Below are positions 1-11,765 of a stretch of 64,000 nucleotides of DNA, piece after piece. The notes under the pieces are model-generated. The model was not told the DNA's origin and did not search any database. It saw nothing but the letters and a program-made list of their open reading frames with translations. The position numbers and the translations under genes were made by a program. The DNA is from Hydractinia symbiolongicarpus (taxonomy: Eukaryota > Cnidaria > Hydrozoa > Anthoathecata > Hydractiniidae). The stretch is taken from assembly GCF_029227915.1 (NCBI RefSeq), contig NC_079885.1, forward strand, positions 19,603,001-19,667,000, written 5' to 3'. Within the stretch, counting starts at the first letter, position 1; each line of letters begins with the position of its first letter.

Positions 1-356
1 CAACTATCCTGAAAATAAAAATAACACATCACTACTACAAAATTTTAAGTTGTTGCTAGAAAAATCTATTTGTTAAATAAAAATCACGATGTTTGTTTAC
101 ACGCTTTCCTGACTAGAAAATCTGTTTCTCCTTTAATTTGCAAGCATTCTGAAGACATCTGAAACCACAGATTTTATCTCTGCATCTGAGTAGGACAAAA
201 TCAGAATTTTGCTTTTTTATTCATTCACTTTTGAGGGGGGAGGTTATCGTTATTATTTTGATTGGGTTGAAATGTCATTTATAAACCGCTCAATCTCAAG
301 ACTCATTATCACGCAGTGTTATTTTATGTTACAAATTAAAAATGAACTCCTTGTAC

Positions 357-3300
357 CTCATTGTGAAGGTCTTTTAATTTCTGTCGTAGTTCAAATAATT
401 CACTGGATGTAAGGAGTATCATGTTTAGATTATTCACCATCAATGAAGCAAACTGTAGGTCTTCTTTTTCTTTCTGAAGAATTTCTGCCAGTGCGCAATA
501 TATGTTCTGCGCATTAAGTAACACACACAAATGCCTAATAAAGAATCCAGTACTGTGTGTAAATAATGGTTGTACTAAGCCCACTCTATCAATTCAAACA
601 TAATATATTTCAACACTAATTCAATACGAAATCTACCTGCTAGAAACAAGCTGTAAATTTGCAGTGTTTATACTGGGTGGTTTTTTGGTTTGTTATACCA
701 ACTTACTTTATGCTAGCTAATTTTGATTTAAAAAGCAGCAGGAAAAACACCTTGCCAGAAGCTTAACAAATTACTGCCAAACAACATAAGAAACAGGATT
801 ACAATGGGAAAACACTGTCTCCTTTCAAAATTATAACGTTCAAATCAAAAAAGGACATAAAATGCCAATAGAAAACTAATAATCTGTTCATTATTAGTTT
901 TCTAACTGAATGCTTCTCATAATAGGAACAAAAAACCTCAGGCTTAGTATGGCTTCACACGTACCCATTTTTTGGAGGAAAAATAAACAATTAAAACAGT
1001 AACTCAAACCTAATAATAAACGGTCCTCGATCATCTAGTAACTGTCTTTTTGAATTAAATATCCTTAACAAGTTGTGCATAAATTTTGTAAAGTATATAT
1101 TCAGCATATGATGATGTAATGGCGAATCAGCAGTTTCCAGTGATGATGTATTATGTTTACGTGGTGGACCAGCTGATGAAGCAGATATATCGGCTAGCAC
1201 TTCAAGATCCAGAAGAACTACCTAAGCATTGAAAATAAGATTATTTCTGTGAAGGTTAAAACTTAACTTATGCTTTGTTATACTATATACTTTGTTAAGT
1301 GAATTCTCAAGAGACTGAAAAACCAAATCTCCTTGTAAGTGGACTTTGGTAAAAGAGGCAAATATGTCCTAAATTATCAATATTTAAAGTTATTGTTAAA
1401 CATCCCGTTAACGTCCTGTTATCAATCCACACACACAGAAACACTTTGTTTAAACATGTGCTTGTATGTTGTTCAAACCATTTTGTCTTCGAACTTGAAA
1501 GTCCTTGTATTGAATTTACACACAAGTAAAGTTTTTCAGTTAATAGGATCTTAAAAATTAGTCTGACTAAGTGAAAGTCAAACTTATTGGGCTTCACTTT
1601 TAAGCAGACATTTAGAAAGAATTAATGTTTCCTAAGAAACATACACAAATGAACTATACTCACTTCGTCTGATTCATCAGAAACAGTTTTCACTAAAGCT
1701 GGAAAAAGTTGCTCCATATGATTGAATAACTACAAGAATCAAATCATAAAAAAACAGTGTACTTGCGAACTGAAAATAAAATAAAATTTCGCCACCCAAC
1801 ATAAATATCCTTTCAAACATAAAACAAAATGAAAAAAACATATATGTAACATACCCTATGTGGTGTCTTCATGTGCAACTGACGAACCCATTGTAAAACA
1901 GTAAGTCTAGTGCTAATTTCTCTATGTGATAACTGTCTTGTTAAAACGTCCACTACTCGACCTAAATCTAACTGTGAAGCAGCAGTAACTTTTGATAATA
2001 TTTCTTTTTCGGTTCCATCTATATCATCCTCTGTTGTGATTAAACGCATCAGACCTAAATTGAAACAGCATATTCCTGATGAGCAAGGAACGATATACTC
2101 TTAATCAAAACTCTATAAAAATATTTTCAACTACCATATTTATTTCATAAACATGGAAAATAAACTAACCTTGGTTAACAGACTTTGCTGCTTCTCTGAT
2201 GTGCTGTTTTTTTGCATCAAATGAAACACACGGCAGTATAGATGTCAAAATCAAAGCACAAAATGGCAGCATAGTTCTGCCTGACAACGTAACAAATTCT
2301 TTCAACCATGTGATGGCAGTAAATTGGATAATCTCATCTAAACAACAGTTAGAAAGTTTTGGTAGTCAAACAGATAAAGCAGTACTATCAATGCTAGTAA
2401 CCTATAACAATACACTGTACGTATGTGTGTATGTATGACAGGCAAAGGAATTAAATTGTCTTCCATTGTCTGCCACGCAACCTATAAAACATCCCTCCTT
2501 TATTTTACAAAACCTTTGTTAACATTCTGACCTTCTGATTGTGAATGATGCACCAGGTTGTTGACCATGGCGGCGTAATTTACATTTGTGTGATTCTTCT
2601 TTATATCTTTAAGAAATTCTCCAAGTATAAACTCACACCTACAAACAGTAAGGCTTGACATACAAATGTGGAAACAAGATAATTTATTTATGTCATCTGT
2701 TCCAAATCTTAAGAACAAACAGGCAGAGAGTATAAAGTATCAAATTTTTAAAAAACTGTTGATCAACAAAAAGTATATAATATTACCACCAGACAAAGTT
2801 CGCATTTCACATGCAAACCTGACTAATCAAATTGGCCAAATTTTGAATGACTCGGAAAGAAAGAGAGATGTGCAAGAATATTTTTTAAGAATTTTATAAT
2901 GAAAGATGTAGAAAAGATCTTTAACTATTTTATGGTATATGACCTTGTCAATCAATAATCAATAATTAGTTCAAAATTCGCAGATCAATTTAATATTTAA
3001 TTTAAACACTGCCAATTTTTCGCTAACGTCAAATGCCATTTGCGTCTGTGATCACCCAGTGCCAATATAAATTAAAAAGGACATACATAACCTTTCTAGA
3101 TCACATTGCAATCAAATAAAATTAAAAGATATGCTCACATTTTTCTAATTTCTCCACTTTTGTCTCTGAATATGTTGAATAGTCCGTCTAGAAATTCAGG
3201 TAGATGAACAAGAAGATCTAACTCAGGAACAGCATCCAATGCAGAAAGCTATGATTACAAAATGTACACATTGATATTTACTTCACAATGACGCAAATGT

Positions 3301-6300
3301 AGTTCAACCGAAGCTTCCATATAGTAACTGAAGTGGATGCATGCAGAAACCTCAACTAAAACACTCAGGAAATAGAGTAATAAAAATCCAGAATGTCTGT
3401 TCGAAGAGAAGTTAATGTAACACAAAAGTTTGAATTACACACACAGAAAACTTCTTTTAAACAAAAAAAGTGAAATTCTCACCCACGACACAAGAAATTG
3501 CTTTGCATGTGGATTAGTTGTGTATATCCTTTCTCTTAAAATTGGTACAAAAGAGACTAGATCAAAACTTGAACTTTCCATGACTACATCCTAAAAAACA
3601 AATTTAAAGAAATTATATGTTAACAAATATTATTTTTTATAAACAACTCCATCTTTTATTTCAGCCTTAGATTAAAAGCTGCCAAGATGTTGCTTCATAA
3701 TTCATTAGGTCTATATTTTATCCATTATTAAAATGAAATAATTTAGCAGCCATTTTAAACAAAATACTACTATTATTATGGAGGCTAAATTTTCATAACT
3801 CTTGTTTAATAATTTTATTTATTGCCTTAAAAATCTTTCAAATACTATAAAGCAAATGCCGTTTCTAAGAACTAAGGAACATCCAAAATCAAATCCAACA
3901 TTCAGGAACAATTGTCACCTTTTTATTACCTTTATCAACAGAAGAACACAGTGGTTTCAAAAATGTGCTCAAAACATACATACGTTGCAAAAACATAAAC
4001 TTTTTATTTTTGCAAAAAAAAATACTAGCTTATAGTCCATAACACTTTCTTAAAAAAAAAAATAGTTTCGCATTGTCTGAGATTTTTGATTTTTGAATAC
4101 ACCATGGAAACGGAAGATGATTAAACCTCCCTTTTTCTCCAGGCTTCTTTCCAGTATTTTCCCATTTATTAAATTTATCAATAAAATTCTAACCTTTAAG
4201 AAAAAATAACATGTACCTTAATCAATCGGTCCAATAATTCTGCACCATTTTTCACATTTGGGTCAGGGTCAGCTGCTAGCTAAAAATAATAACTACGCAT
4301 CTGAGGAAATTTGTTTTCTATATTATAACGACAGAGAAAATCACAAAAACAATTTCTATGTCAGTAAAAAATTCAAGTAAATGTTATGAACATGGGCAAT
4401 GAAGAAACATAGTTTTGGGTTTGATTAGCTAGTTTTAATTGCTGTATCAGGAATAATATGCTTGTCACAAAAGCCGAATCTAATACCTAATCTGGAGACC
4501 GGATATTGAGCGTGTATTCGTCATTGTTGCTATTAAATGTGGACTTTGAAATTCTTAAACAATTCTAACAATTATTACAATTTTACTTGTTGTGCAATAT
4601 ATTCTCAGAGTAGAAATGGGGAAAAATCCTGATGTGACTATGTATATTTGATTGGATAAAAACATTTGAAATATGCTTATCATGAGTGACTTTAAATATA
4701 ATCAGTTTTAAAAGGTCTAGTTTTTAAAGCAGGGCAGATCTTGTTTTTAATCCTTACATTTATACAGGTAATACTAAAGTAAAAATAATTCTCCATATCA
4801 TATAGCAAATCTAAAATTTAGTATATAATAAAGGGAGTTTTTTCAATACTTTCTATTTTTTAAATAATACACATTAAAATATACAATGAATCAAATCTAA
4901 TCATATGTATTCAGAATTAACTTTCCAACTTGTGTGTTATACTTACCTTGCTTAATCCATCAAAAATTTCATTAAAAAATGGAAGAATTGATCCACGTGC
5001 TACTTTTGCAATGTTATATAATGCTTCACATCCATAGTATCGAACTCGGCTATCTTGATCACAAAAACAAGAAAGCACTGGTGGAACTAAACTGGACAGA
5101 TAAAAGGTGGCATCCTAAAAATAATATACACAGTTTAAAAAAAAAAACAAAGATTGCAGATAGAAAAATGGATACAATATCTGGCTGTAAAAAAAAAATC
5201 CAAAAACATTCTTATTTCATTGAAATTAGAGGCTTGTAATTCAAAGGTTAAAATTGCTGGATTTTTTAAAAGTTGTTAACAATTTTTTTAAACAGCTTTC
5301 TTCATTCTCATGAGGGTGCGCATTCAAACTTTATCAACACGCCAGTAAAATCTGATATGAGGCTGGCTATAATTACTCTTCGATCCCTTTTAGCCTTTTT
5401 TATTCTGTACTTAACGAAAACAAATAATAAGAATGAAAAGGGCCTTTTGAAAAATATAAACAACTTCTTTAAACTTCAATATGTCCAAATTTTTTGCCTC
5501 CAGATCCTTTAATGTATGACCTACATTGCCCCTGATTTAGAATTATAAGTAATTATCTTATATCTTTACAAACATACCTTGCCAAGAGCAATGGCCGTTG
5601 CAGCCAATCCAATGAGACCACCCTTGCGACTGTGTGGGTTGTGGGATACTGCAAATTCATTTGTTAATATGGTAATAAGTTTCTGAATCTGCTTCACTTC
5701 GTTATTGGACTGAAATTCTTTTACCATTCTGGCAAAAATTATAGAATAAAAACAATATCAACCTTGATGAATAGAGGAATAAATTCTATCTAACAAAATT
5801 TCTCATTTTACTATCAAATGTTATCCCAAATTGAACAAAAAATCAAGCAATCGCAATGTCAGCTATAATTATAATAAAATTTCTAAGAAGGAAAATCTTA
5901 GTAGAAAAACTCAATGAAAATAGCGATTAATCTTCTGAATGATTCAAATCATAATCAAAGATGCGTTGTGCCAAAGATTTAGGCTTTAAAAATTTAGGAA
6001 ATTTTTGGAGAATTTAGGAGGTTTCTGGATAAAGTTTTAGGAGTAAAAAAGTACAAAAATCTGATACTTTTCCCTTTAGACGAGATATTAACTAATTAAA
6101 GTAATAACAAATCATAGCTGTGGAGGAGCTTGAGTTATACCAGTGATATTGTTTAATGGTTACATTGGAGAACATTGTTAATTGCTAATCGTCGTGTTAA
6201 TGATATTAATAGTGGTGTTATTGAGAGTTAATTAATTGTTTGTTTTCACTTGGATTATTTGACTGGAGAAATTGTTTTCTGTTCAAGGTAACTAACATTT

Positions 6301-9300
6301 AGTACTAATTTTCATGGTAGCAGAGAAAAATGGCAACGTCGGTGTCATACAATAAAGCTCCTCCTCTGCTATCCCAAAGTAAGAACTATGAGGATTGGAA
6401 GAAATTAATTGGAATTTGGACGGAGCTTACAACACTAGATAAAAAGAAACAAGGACCGTCCCTTGTACTTACTCTTGATGGGAAATCACAGAAAGCTGCA
6501 TTGGAACTTCCATCTGAACAAATATCATCTGAAGACGGAGTTAAGAATATCTTAAAGAGGCTCGATAAGATATATGCAAAGGATAAACTGACAGAAAAAT
6601 TTGATGCAATTGAAAAACTTGAGACTTATAAACGAACAAAAGAGAAGAAGATTCGAGATTTCTTAACAGAGTTTGAAAAGAGGTACTATAAGATAAAGGC
6701 TTACATCAATTACCCAGATGACCTGCTAGCCTATAGATTATTAAAGGCTGCTAATCTTGACAGTTCTCATGAAAGACTCATAAAAGCAACAATAACAAAC
6801 TTAGTTTATGATGATGTGAGACAGAAATTGATAAAAGTATTTGCCGAAGAATCAATTGATGGTGACTTAGACAGTAGTATGTCCTCCATCAAAATCAAAG
6901 CAGAACCATCAATTTATGCTAATGAAGCATACCCAGACGAGTGTCAACAATCATCATCAGATGAAGAAGGGATATATTACACCAAACGTAATCTAAATCA
7001 AAGATTTGCATCATCATCAAGATACAACAAAAAAGGGAATACATGGCGCCAAGATAAACATGCTTCTCGACCCAAAGCAGATGGCACAAGAAAACCTACT
7101 AAAAACCCACTTGACAGGAATGGTCGTGTATCTCGATGTGCGATATGCGAAAGTGTTTTTCATTGGCAACAAGACTGTCCGGAAAAGCAAAATGATACAT
7201 ACATGGTTCATGAAATCGTCCTTCTCAACGAAAGCGATAAACCAGGTCAACTCAAACATCTAGTATCAGAAACATGGAATTGTGGCCTACTCGATTGCGG
7301 TGCCAGTAAAACCGTTTGTGGGGATGTTTGGTTAGATCAATACATAAGCTCTCTATCTGATGAAGAAAAGAGGGAAGTAAAACATCACCATAGCAAAAGT
7401 TTATATCGCTTCGGAGACGGTGAACAAGTCCAAGCTTGTGGAAGAGCATCTATTCCTGCTATCATTGGCAACACAAAGGTAAAAATAAATACAGATGTGA
7501 TACCAAAAGTCCTACCCCTGTTACTATCAAAATCGTTTATGAAAAGGGCCGATATGATTCTTGACTTCCAGAGTGACACTGCAAAAGCATTGGGAGAAAC
7601 TGTTCACTTGGCCACAACCTCAAGTGGACATTATACCATTCCTTTGACTCGACCGCGTCAAGTAATTGCATCAATCGACAAACCTTATGAATGCAATTTT
7701 GTTTTTATCTCAAGGGAAGACAACAACATGACTGTAATCGCTGAAAAACTTCACCGACAGTTTGCTCACCCATCTCTCAATCAACTCATGTCATTGATCA
7801 ATAAGGCAGGACCACCATGGAACAACAATAAAGAATTGATATCAGAAGTAAAAAGAATTGATAAAGAATGTAAAACATGCCAAATCTACCGACGACCACC
7901 ACCTCGCCCTGTAGTAGGATTACCCATGGGATCTAAGTTCCTTGAAACCGTTGCGATGGATCTAAAATTCTACGACAAGAAAATCATCCTTCACCTAATC
8001 GATCTCTGTACTCGCCTATCTGCTGCAACAATAATAAAGGACAAAAACCCGACCACTGTTATTGAAGCAATACTAAAGACATGGATATCTGTTTATGGCT
8101 CGTGTGATAAATTTTTAGTCGACAATGGCGGTGAATTTGCTAACGAAGAACTCATCAATCTAGCAGAACAATTTGGCATCACAATTAAGACAACTGCCGC
8201 GGAATCCCCTTGGTCAAATGGTATTGTTGAGAGACACAACCAAACACTATCCAACATGCTAGACAAGGTGCTCAATGATACAAGTTGCAGCTTGAATATT
8301 GCTCTTTATTGGTGTGTAAATGCAAAGAATTCACTACATAATGCACACGGTTTTACACCATATCAGTTAGCAATTGGAACGAATCCACGTCTACCATCAC
8401 TAATGGATGACAAACCACCAGCCTTGTCAGGAAAACCAGCAACGCAGTTAATGAGAGAGAATCTGGAAGCCCTTCACAAGGCTCGAGAAGCATTTATTGC
8501 AAGTGAGCACTCAGAAAGAATCAGAAGGGCACTATCTCACAACATTAGATCTTCAGGAGAAACCAAATATCTTACAGGTGATAATGTTTACTATAAACGG
8601 AACGATAGCAACGAATGGAAAGGTCCTGGCACTGTGCTTGGTCAGGACGGCCAACAAATTTTGATCAAACATGGAAGCTATTACGTTCGGGTCCATCCTT
8701 GTCATGTAAAATTGGTACATGACGGCGGCTGTGGTTCATCAGAAAAAACGACAGAGGCAGGGGACAACACCTTCACTGAGGAACAACCACCTAGATTCCA
8801 AGAATCAGAATCAGAATCAGGATCTGGCAATGAAAATGAAGATCATTCGTCTGAAAAATCAGAAAATGAAGATCAATCGTCTGAAAAATCAGAGCCTTTA
8901 AACAATGATGCACCAGCTCATCAGACACAGCCAATTTCTGCTGAAGCACATAGCATGCTGCCGAGGGAGAAGCCGAAATTAAGACTGAATCTTTGTCTAA
9001 AGTATAAGGACAAAGGTGGGGAATGGAAAAAGGCTAAAATCATATCAAGAGCAGGGAAAGTTGGAGGCAAGCATGATGGCTGGTTTAATGTAGAAACAGA
9101 AACTGGTATGAAGAGAGCGGTAAACTTTGCAAACATCAAGGATATTGAAATCAATGATGACCCTTCAGAAGTCACTCTGATCACCAACAGCAGTGAAGTA
9201 CTGTCAGCAAAGTCAAAAGAACTACAGTCATGGATTAACAATTCAGGCTACATCGAGATACCTAATGAAGGACAAGAAACTATGAGTCTACGATGGGTTG

Positions 9301-10679
9301 TAACACCAAAGATTATTGATGGCCAACCTTCAGTTAAGGCACGACTTGTGGCACGTGGTTTTGAAGAAGTCCAAAATTTTAAAACAGACAGTCCAACGTG
9401 CTCTAAGGAAGGATTGAGATTAGCATTGACGATAATTTCATCCAAAAATTGGATGTTGAATTCTCTGGACATCAAAACAGCATTCCTTCAAGGAAAGAAG
9501 ATTGACAGAGAAGTCATTGTTCTGCCGCCGAAGGAGGCTAATACCAAAAACCTTTGGAAGTTGTCAAAAACAGTGTATGGTCTTGCTGACGCAAGTCGTA
9601 GCTGGTACCTAAAACTGCGAAGTGAATTAATTCAACTCGGTGGAAAGCCTATTGAACTAGATCAAGGAATATTCATCTGGTCTTCAAATACATTGATTTT
9701 CGGAATATTGGTATGTTTCGTTGATGACGTGATTTGGGCAGGAAGTTCTACCTTCGTTAATGTGGTATCAAAGTTGAAGAGTATCTTCAAGACCAGTAGT
9801 GAACATATGCGACACTTCAAATATATTGGTATTGACCTCGATCAAAATGAAGATGGAACAATCACCATCAAACAAGCCGATTATATCAATGAGCTAGAGC
9901 CAATCACTCTCAGTATGGAGAGAATAAAATGCTCTAAGGATGAACCAATCAATGAAGTTGAAAGATCTAAAATGAGACAATCAATTGGGAAGCTCAATTG
10001 GTTGGCATGTATGTCAAGACCAGAAATTAGCTTCACCGTAAGCGATGTGTCATCAAGAGTAACAACAGCTACTCTAGCTGATATTAAACTCATCAATAAG
10101 ACGATAAAGTTCTTGAAATCTCAAGATTGCCACATTACTGTGCCAAAACTTACCTTGAATAACCTAAGCATCAAGGTTTTCACTGATGCCAGCTTCAACA
10201 ATCTCGAAGGAGGTCAAAGTCAAGGTGGTCATATCGCCTTCTTAACTGATGGTTCAGGAAAATCATCACCAATTTCCTGGAGCTCAAATAAAGTTCGTCG
10301 TGTAGTACGTTCAACTCTTTCAGCAGAGTCACTAGCTTCTGTAGATGGAGCTGACACAGCATTCTTCTTGGCTAAAATGATTGAAGAGTCTTTAGCCGAA
10401 AAACCTGAAGTTGTATGTTTAACTGATAGTAGATCACTCTTCGAATGTGCTGGTTCAACCAAGACAGTATCAGACAAACGACTCCGAGTGGAAATAAATG
10501 CCTTAAGGCAGATGATCAACAACGATGAAGTCACCCTACGATGGATCGATGGAAAACATCAAATAGCCGATGTGCTGACAAAGAAAGGGGCATCTCCTTT
10601 TTCCCTGATGGAAGTTCTCAAGTCAGGGGATTTAACATCGGTCATTGATGGTGAAAAATAGACATTTCACCATTGTTTG

Positions 10680-10731
<52 letters not shown>

Positions 10732-11765
10732 TTGCAAATTTATGTTATAATTGCTCATAGAAATTTGTTATTGAAAAGACGTTGATTTTCGTTGATAGAC
10801 ATCTCGTTGATAGATTGTTGTAAAAGGGACATTGAGATTGACATTCATTTTCGGGAGATAGCTAACCATGAGACTATGGCCTGATACTGTGAATGCAATT
10901 GATACGAATTTACAATCAACGAAAAGAAGAAAAGAAGGGAGATTGATACTTTTCCCTTTAGACGAGATATTAACTAATTAAAGTAATAACAAATAATAGC
11001 TGTGGAGGAGCTTGAGTTATACCAGTGATATTGTTTAATGGTTACATTGGAGAACATTGTTAATTGCTAATCGTCGTGTTAATGATATTAATAGTGGTGT
11101 TATTGAGAGTTAATTAATTGTTTGTTTTCACTTGGATTATTTGACTGGAGAAATTGTTTTCTGTTCAAGGTAACTAACATTTAGTACTAATTTTCAAAAT
11201 CATTCAATTTTTAGGTGATTTTGTACAAATCTTCAGAGGACATAAAGATTTAAATAATAAGTCCTTCCTTTTTTGAATCACAGAGGCTGATCATTTACCA
11301 TATGGTCTCCCCTTTTCAGGTTATTTTGGCGGTTATCTATAGAAGGCGTGTTCACTCTTCTGTAAGTATAGATCACTAACAAATATTTTAATATCCACAA
11401 AGTTTTCATTTGCACTTTGAATCTGGAGTGAAAATGTAATTTAACAATTTTAAAAACAGTGAATTATAACTTTTTAGGAAATACTATATTATTTTCTTGT
11501 AGGACATAAGTTGGGGTATTTAAACTTGTGAACCACAAACAAGAGGACTGTCTTTCTGATCTAAGTGAGTTACTCCATCAAATAACCAAAATAATAAACC
11601 GCATAAGCTATAGAAATTATAGAACTCAACATGTGCAGTGTTTTTTAACTACTATTACACTCACCTCTCTATCTCTAAAGCTGCAGTTTTCCGCTTCTCA
11701 TAAAGTTTATCATTTAAGCCACGCACAACTTGAATACTCAATGGTGAATAATCTTTTTCTGCCAT
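357..11765 (-). CDS. VAC14: VAC14 homologue, PIKfyve complex scaffold (3' end beyond window)
   Basis: VAC14 is the HEAT-repeat scaffold that joins PIKfyve and FIG4 on endosomes to make and turn over PI(3,5)P2. Twelve exons are visible, in coding order: 11665-11765, 5578-5728, 4947-5114, 4217-4279, 3483-3590, 3139 to about 3250, 2532-2638, 2170-2337, 1855-2054, 1664-1729, 1010-1221, 357-534. Frames join cleanly at the junctions I checked. Diagnostic blocks, recalled from animal VAC14, are [10 protein letters not shown] and ALEIE (exon 1), [12 protein letters not shown] (exon 2), [16 protein letters not shown] (exon 3), AADPDPNVK (exon 4), [10 protein letters not shown] (exon 7) and DDRGPFIIR (exon 11). 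The start ATG at 11763-11765 opens [10 protein letters not shown]. The C-terminus, after the block matching human KDLKTLE, lies left of base 1. Intron 1 is enlarged by the antisense Copia insertion; splice sites on both sides look intact, so the gene is probably functional. Confidence 0.95.
5306..5337. repeat. Copy of interspersed repeat (GTGCGCATTCAAACTTTATCAA core)
   Basis: The core GCGCATTCAAACTTTATCAA in VAC14 intron 2 recurs with small changes at about 12675-12702 and 13868-13899, so it is part of a dispersed repeat family. Confidence 0.5.
6062..6314 (+). repeat. 5' LTR of the Copia element
   Basis: 253 bp, TG...CA ends. It matches the 3' LTR except for one substitution at 6113. It should contain the element promoter; no clear TATA box was assigned. 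Confidence 0.96.
6315..6325 (+). promoter_or_regulatory. tRNA primer-binding site
   Basis: TGGTAGCAGAG abuts the end of the 5' LTR and is complementary to the 3' end of metazoan initiator Met tRNA including CCA. This is where minus-strand DNA synthesis of the Copia element would start. Confidence 0.85.
6330..10661 (+). CDS. Copia Gag-Pol polyprotein
   Basis: A single uninterrupted 1443-codon ORF encodes all proteins for reverse transcription and integration. Domain order is the Copia one, with integrase before reverse transcriptase. Visible parts are: Gag from residue 1; a CCHC zinc knuckle CX2CX4HX4C near residue 270; an aspartic protease with LLDCGAS near 320 (DCG rather than the usual DSG/DTG); integrase HHCC (HX4H near 475, CKTC near 514) and DDE residues in MDLK, DNGGEF and GIVERHN (about 543, 598, 635); a serine/glutamate-rich linker (about 825-860); reverse transcriptase with [10 protein letters not shown] and FVDD (about 1046 and 1130); and RNase H with FTDAS, SAESL and TDSRS (about 1284-1366). 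The ATG follows the primer-binding site by only a few bases. No stop or frameshift is present, so the element may still be active. The clade within Copia (possibly GalEa-like) is a guess. Confidence 0.96.
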   Translation: MATSVSYNKAPPLLSQSKNYEDWKKLIGIWTELTTLDKKKQGPSLVLTLDGKSQKAALELPSEQISSEDGVKNILKRLDKIYAKDKLTEKFDAIEKLETYKRTKEKKIRDFLTEFEKRYYKIKAYINYPDDLLAYRLLKAANLDSSHERLIKATITNLVYDDVRQKLIKVFAEESIDGDLDSSMSSIKIKAEPSIYANEAYPDECQQSSSDEEGIYYTKRNLNQRFASSSRYNKKGNTWRQDKHASRPKADGTRKPTKNPLDRNGRVSRCAICESVFHWQQDCPEKQNDTYMVHEIVLLNESDKPGQLKHLVSETWNCGLLDCGASKTVCGDVWLDQYISSLSDEEKREVKHHHSKSLYRFGDGEQVQACGRASIPAIIGNTKVKINTDVIPKVLPLLLSKSFMKRADMILDFQSDTAKALGETVHLATTSSGHYTIPLTRPRQVIASIDKPYECNFVFISREDNNMTVIAEKLHRQFAHPSLNQLMSLINKAGPPWNNNKELISEVKRIDKECKTCQIYRRPPPRPVVGLPMGSKFLETVAMDLKFYDKKIILHLIDLCTRLSAATIIKDKNPTTVIEAILKTWISVYGSCDKFLVDNGGEFANEELINLAEQFGITIKTTAAESPWSNGIVERHNQTLSNMLDKVLNDTSCSLNIALYWCVNAKNSLHNAHGFTPYQLAIGTNPRLPSLMDDKPPALSGKPATQLMRENLEALHKAREAFIASEHSERIRRALSHNIRSSGETKYLTGDNVYYKRNDSNEWKGPGTVLGQDGQQILIKHGSYYVRVHPCHVKLVHDGGCGSSEKTTEAGDNTFTEEQPPRFQESESESGSGNENEDHSSEKSENEDQSSEKSEPLNNDAPAHQTQPISAEAHSMLPREKPKLRLNLCLKYKDKGGEWKKAKIISRAGKVGGKHDGWFNVETETGMKRAVNFANIKDIEINDDPSEVTLITNSSEVLSAKSKELQSWINNSGYIEIPNEGQETMSLRWVVTPKIIDGQPSVKARLVARGFEEVQNFKTDSPTCSKEGLRLALTIISSKNWMLNSLDIKTAFLQGKKIDREVIVLPPKEANTKNLWKLSKTVYGLADASRSWYLKLRSELIQLGGKPIELDQGIFIWSSNTLIFGILVCFVDDVIWAGSSTFVNVVSKLKSIFKTSSEHMRHFKYIGIDLDQNEDGTITIKQADYINELEPITLSMERIKCSKDEPINEVERSKMRQSIGKLNWLACMSRPEISFTVSDVSSRVTTATLADIKLINKTIKFLKSQDCHITVPKLTLNNLSIKVFTDASFNNLEGGQSQGGHIAFLTDGSGKSSPISWSSNKVRRVVRSTLSAESLASVDGADTAFFLAKMIEESLAEKPEVVCLTDSRSLFECAGSTKTVSDKRLRVEINALRQMINNDEVTLRWIDGKHQIADVLTKKGASPFSLMEVLKSGDLTSVIDGEK
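10684..10724 (+). repeat. Internal poly(A) tract, 41 A
   Basis: A run of 41 adenines begins 22 bases after the Copia stop codon and lies before the polypurine tract and 3' LTR. It is inside the element, not at its end. Confidence 0.9.
10944..11196 (+). repeat. 3' LTR of the Copia element
   Basis: 253 bp direct repeat of 6062-6314, with A instead of C at 10995. It is preceded by a polypurine tract and followed by the AAATC target duplication. Confidence 0.96.

Larger units (their letters stand above)
6062..11196 (+). mobile_element. Full-length Ty1/Copia LTR retrotransposon
   Basis: The element has two 253-bp LTRs (6062-6314 and 10944-11196), both beginning TGATAC and ending TTCA. It is flanked by a perfect 5-bp target duplication AAATC (6057-6061 and 11197-11201). 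A primer-binding site TGGTAGCAGAG follows the 5' LTR directly at 6315 and matches the complement of an initiator-methionine tRNA 3' end. A purine-rich tract (about 10921-10943) precedes the 3' LTR. The LTRs differ at one position (C at 6113, A at 10995), which indicates recent insertion. The element sits in VAC14 intron 1 in the opposite orientation to that gene. Confidence 0.97.

Noticed and set aside
1307-1597. Minus-strand ORF inside VAC14 intron 10
   Set aside because: No match to the protein on either side, and it lies between two well-defined exons.
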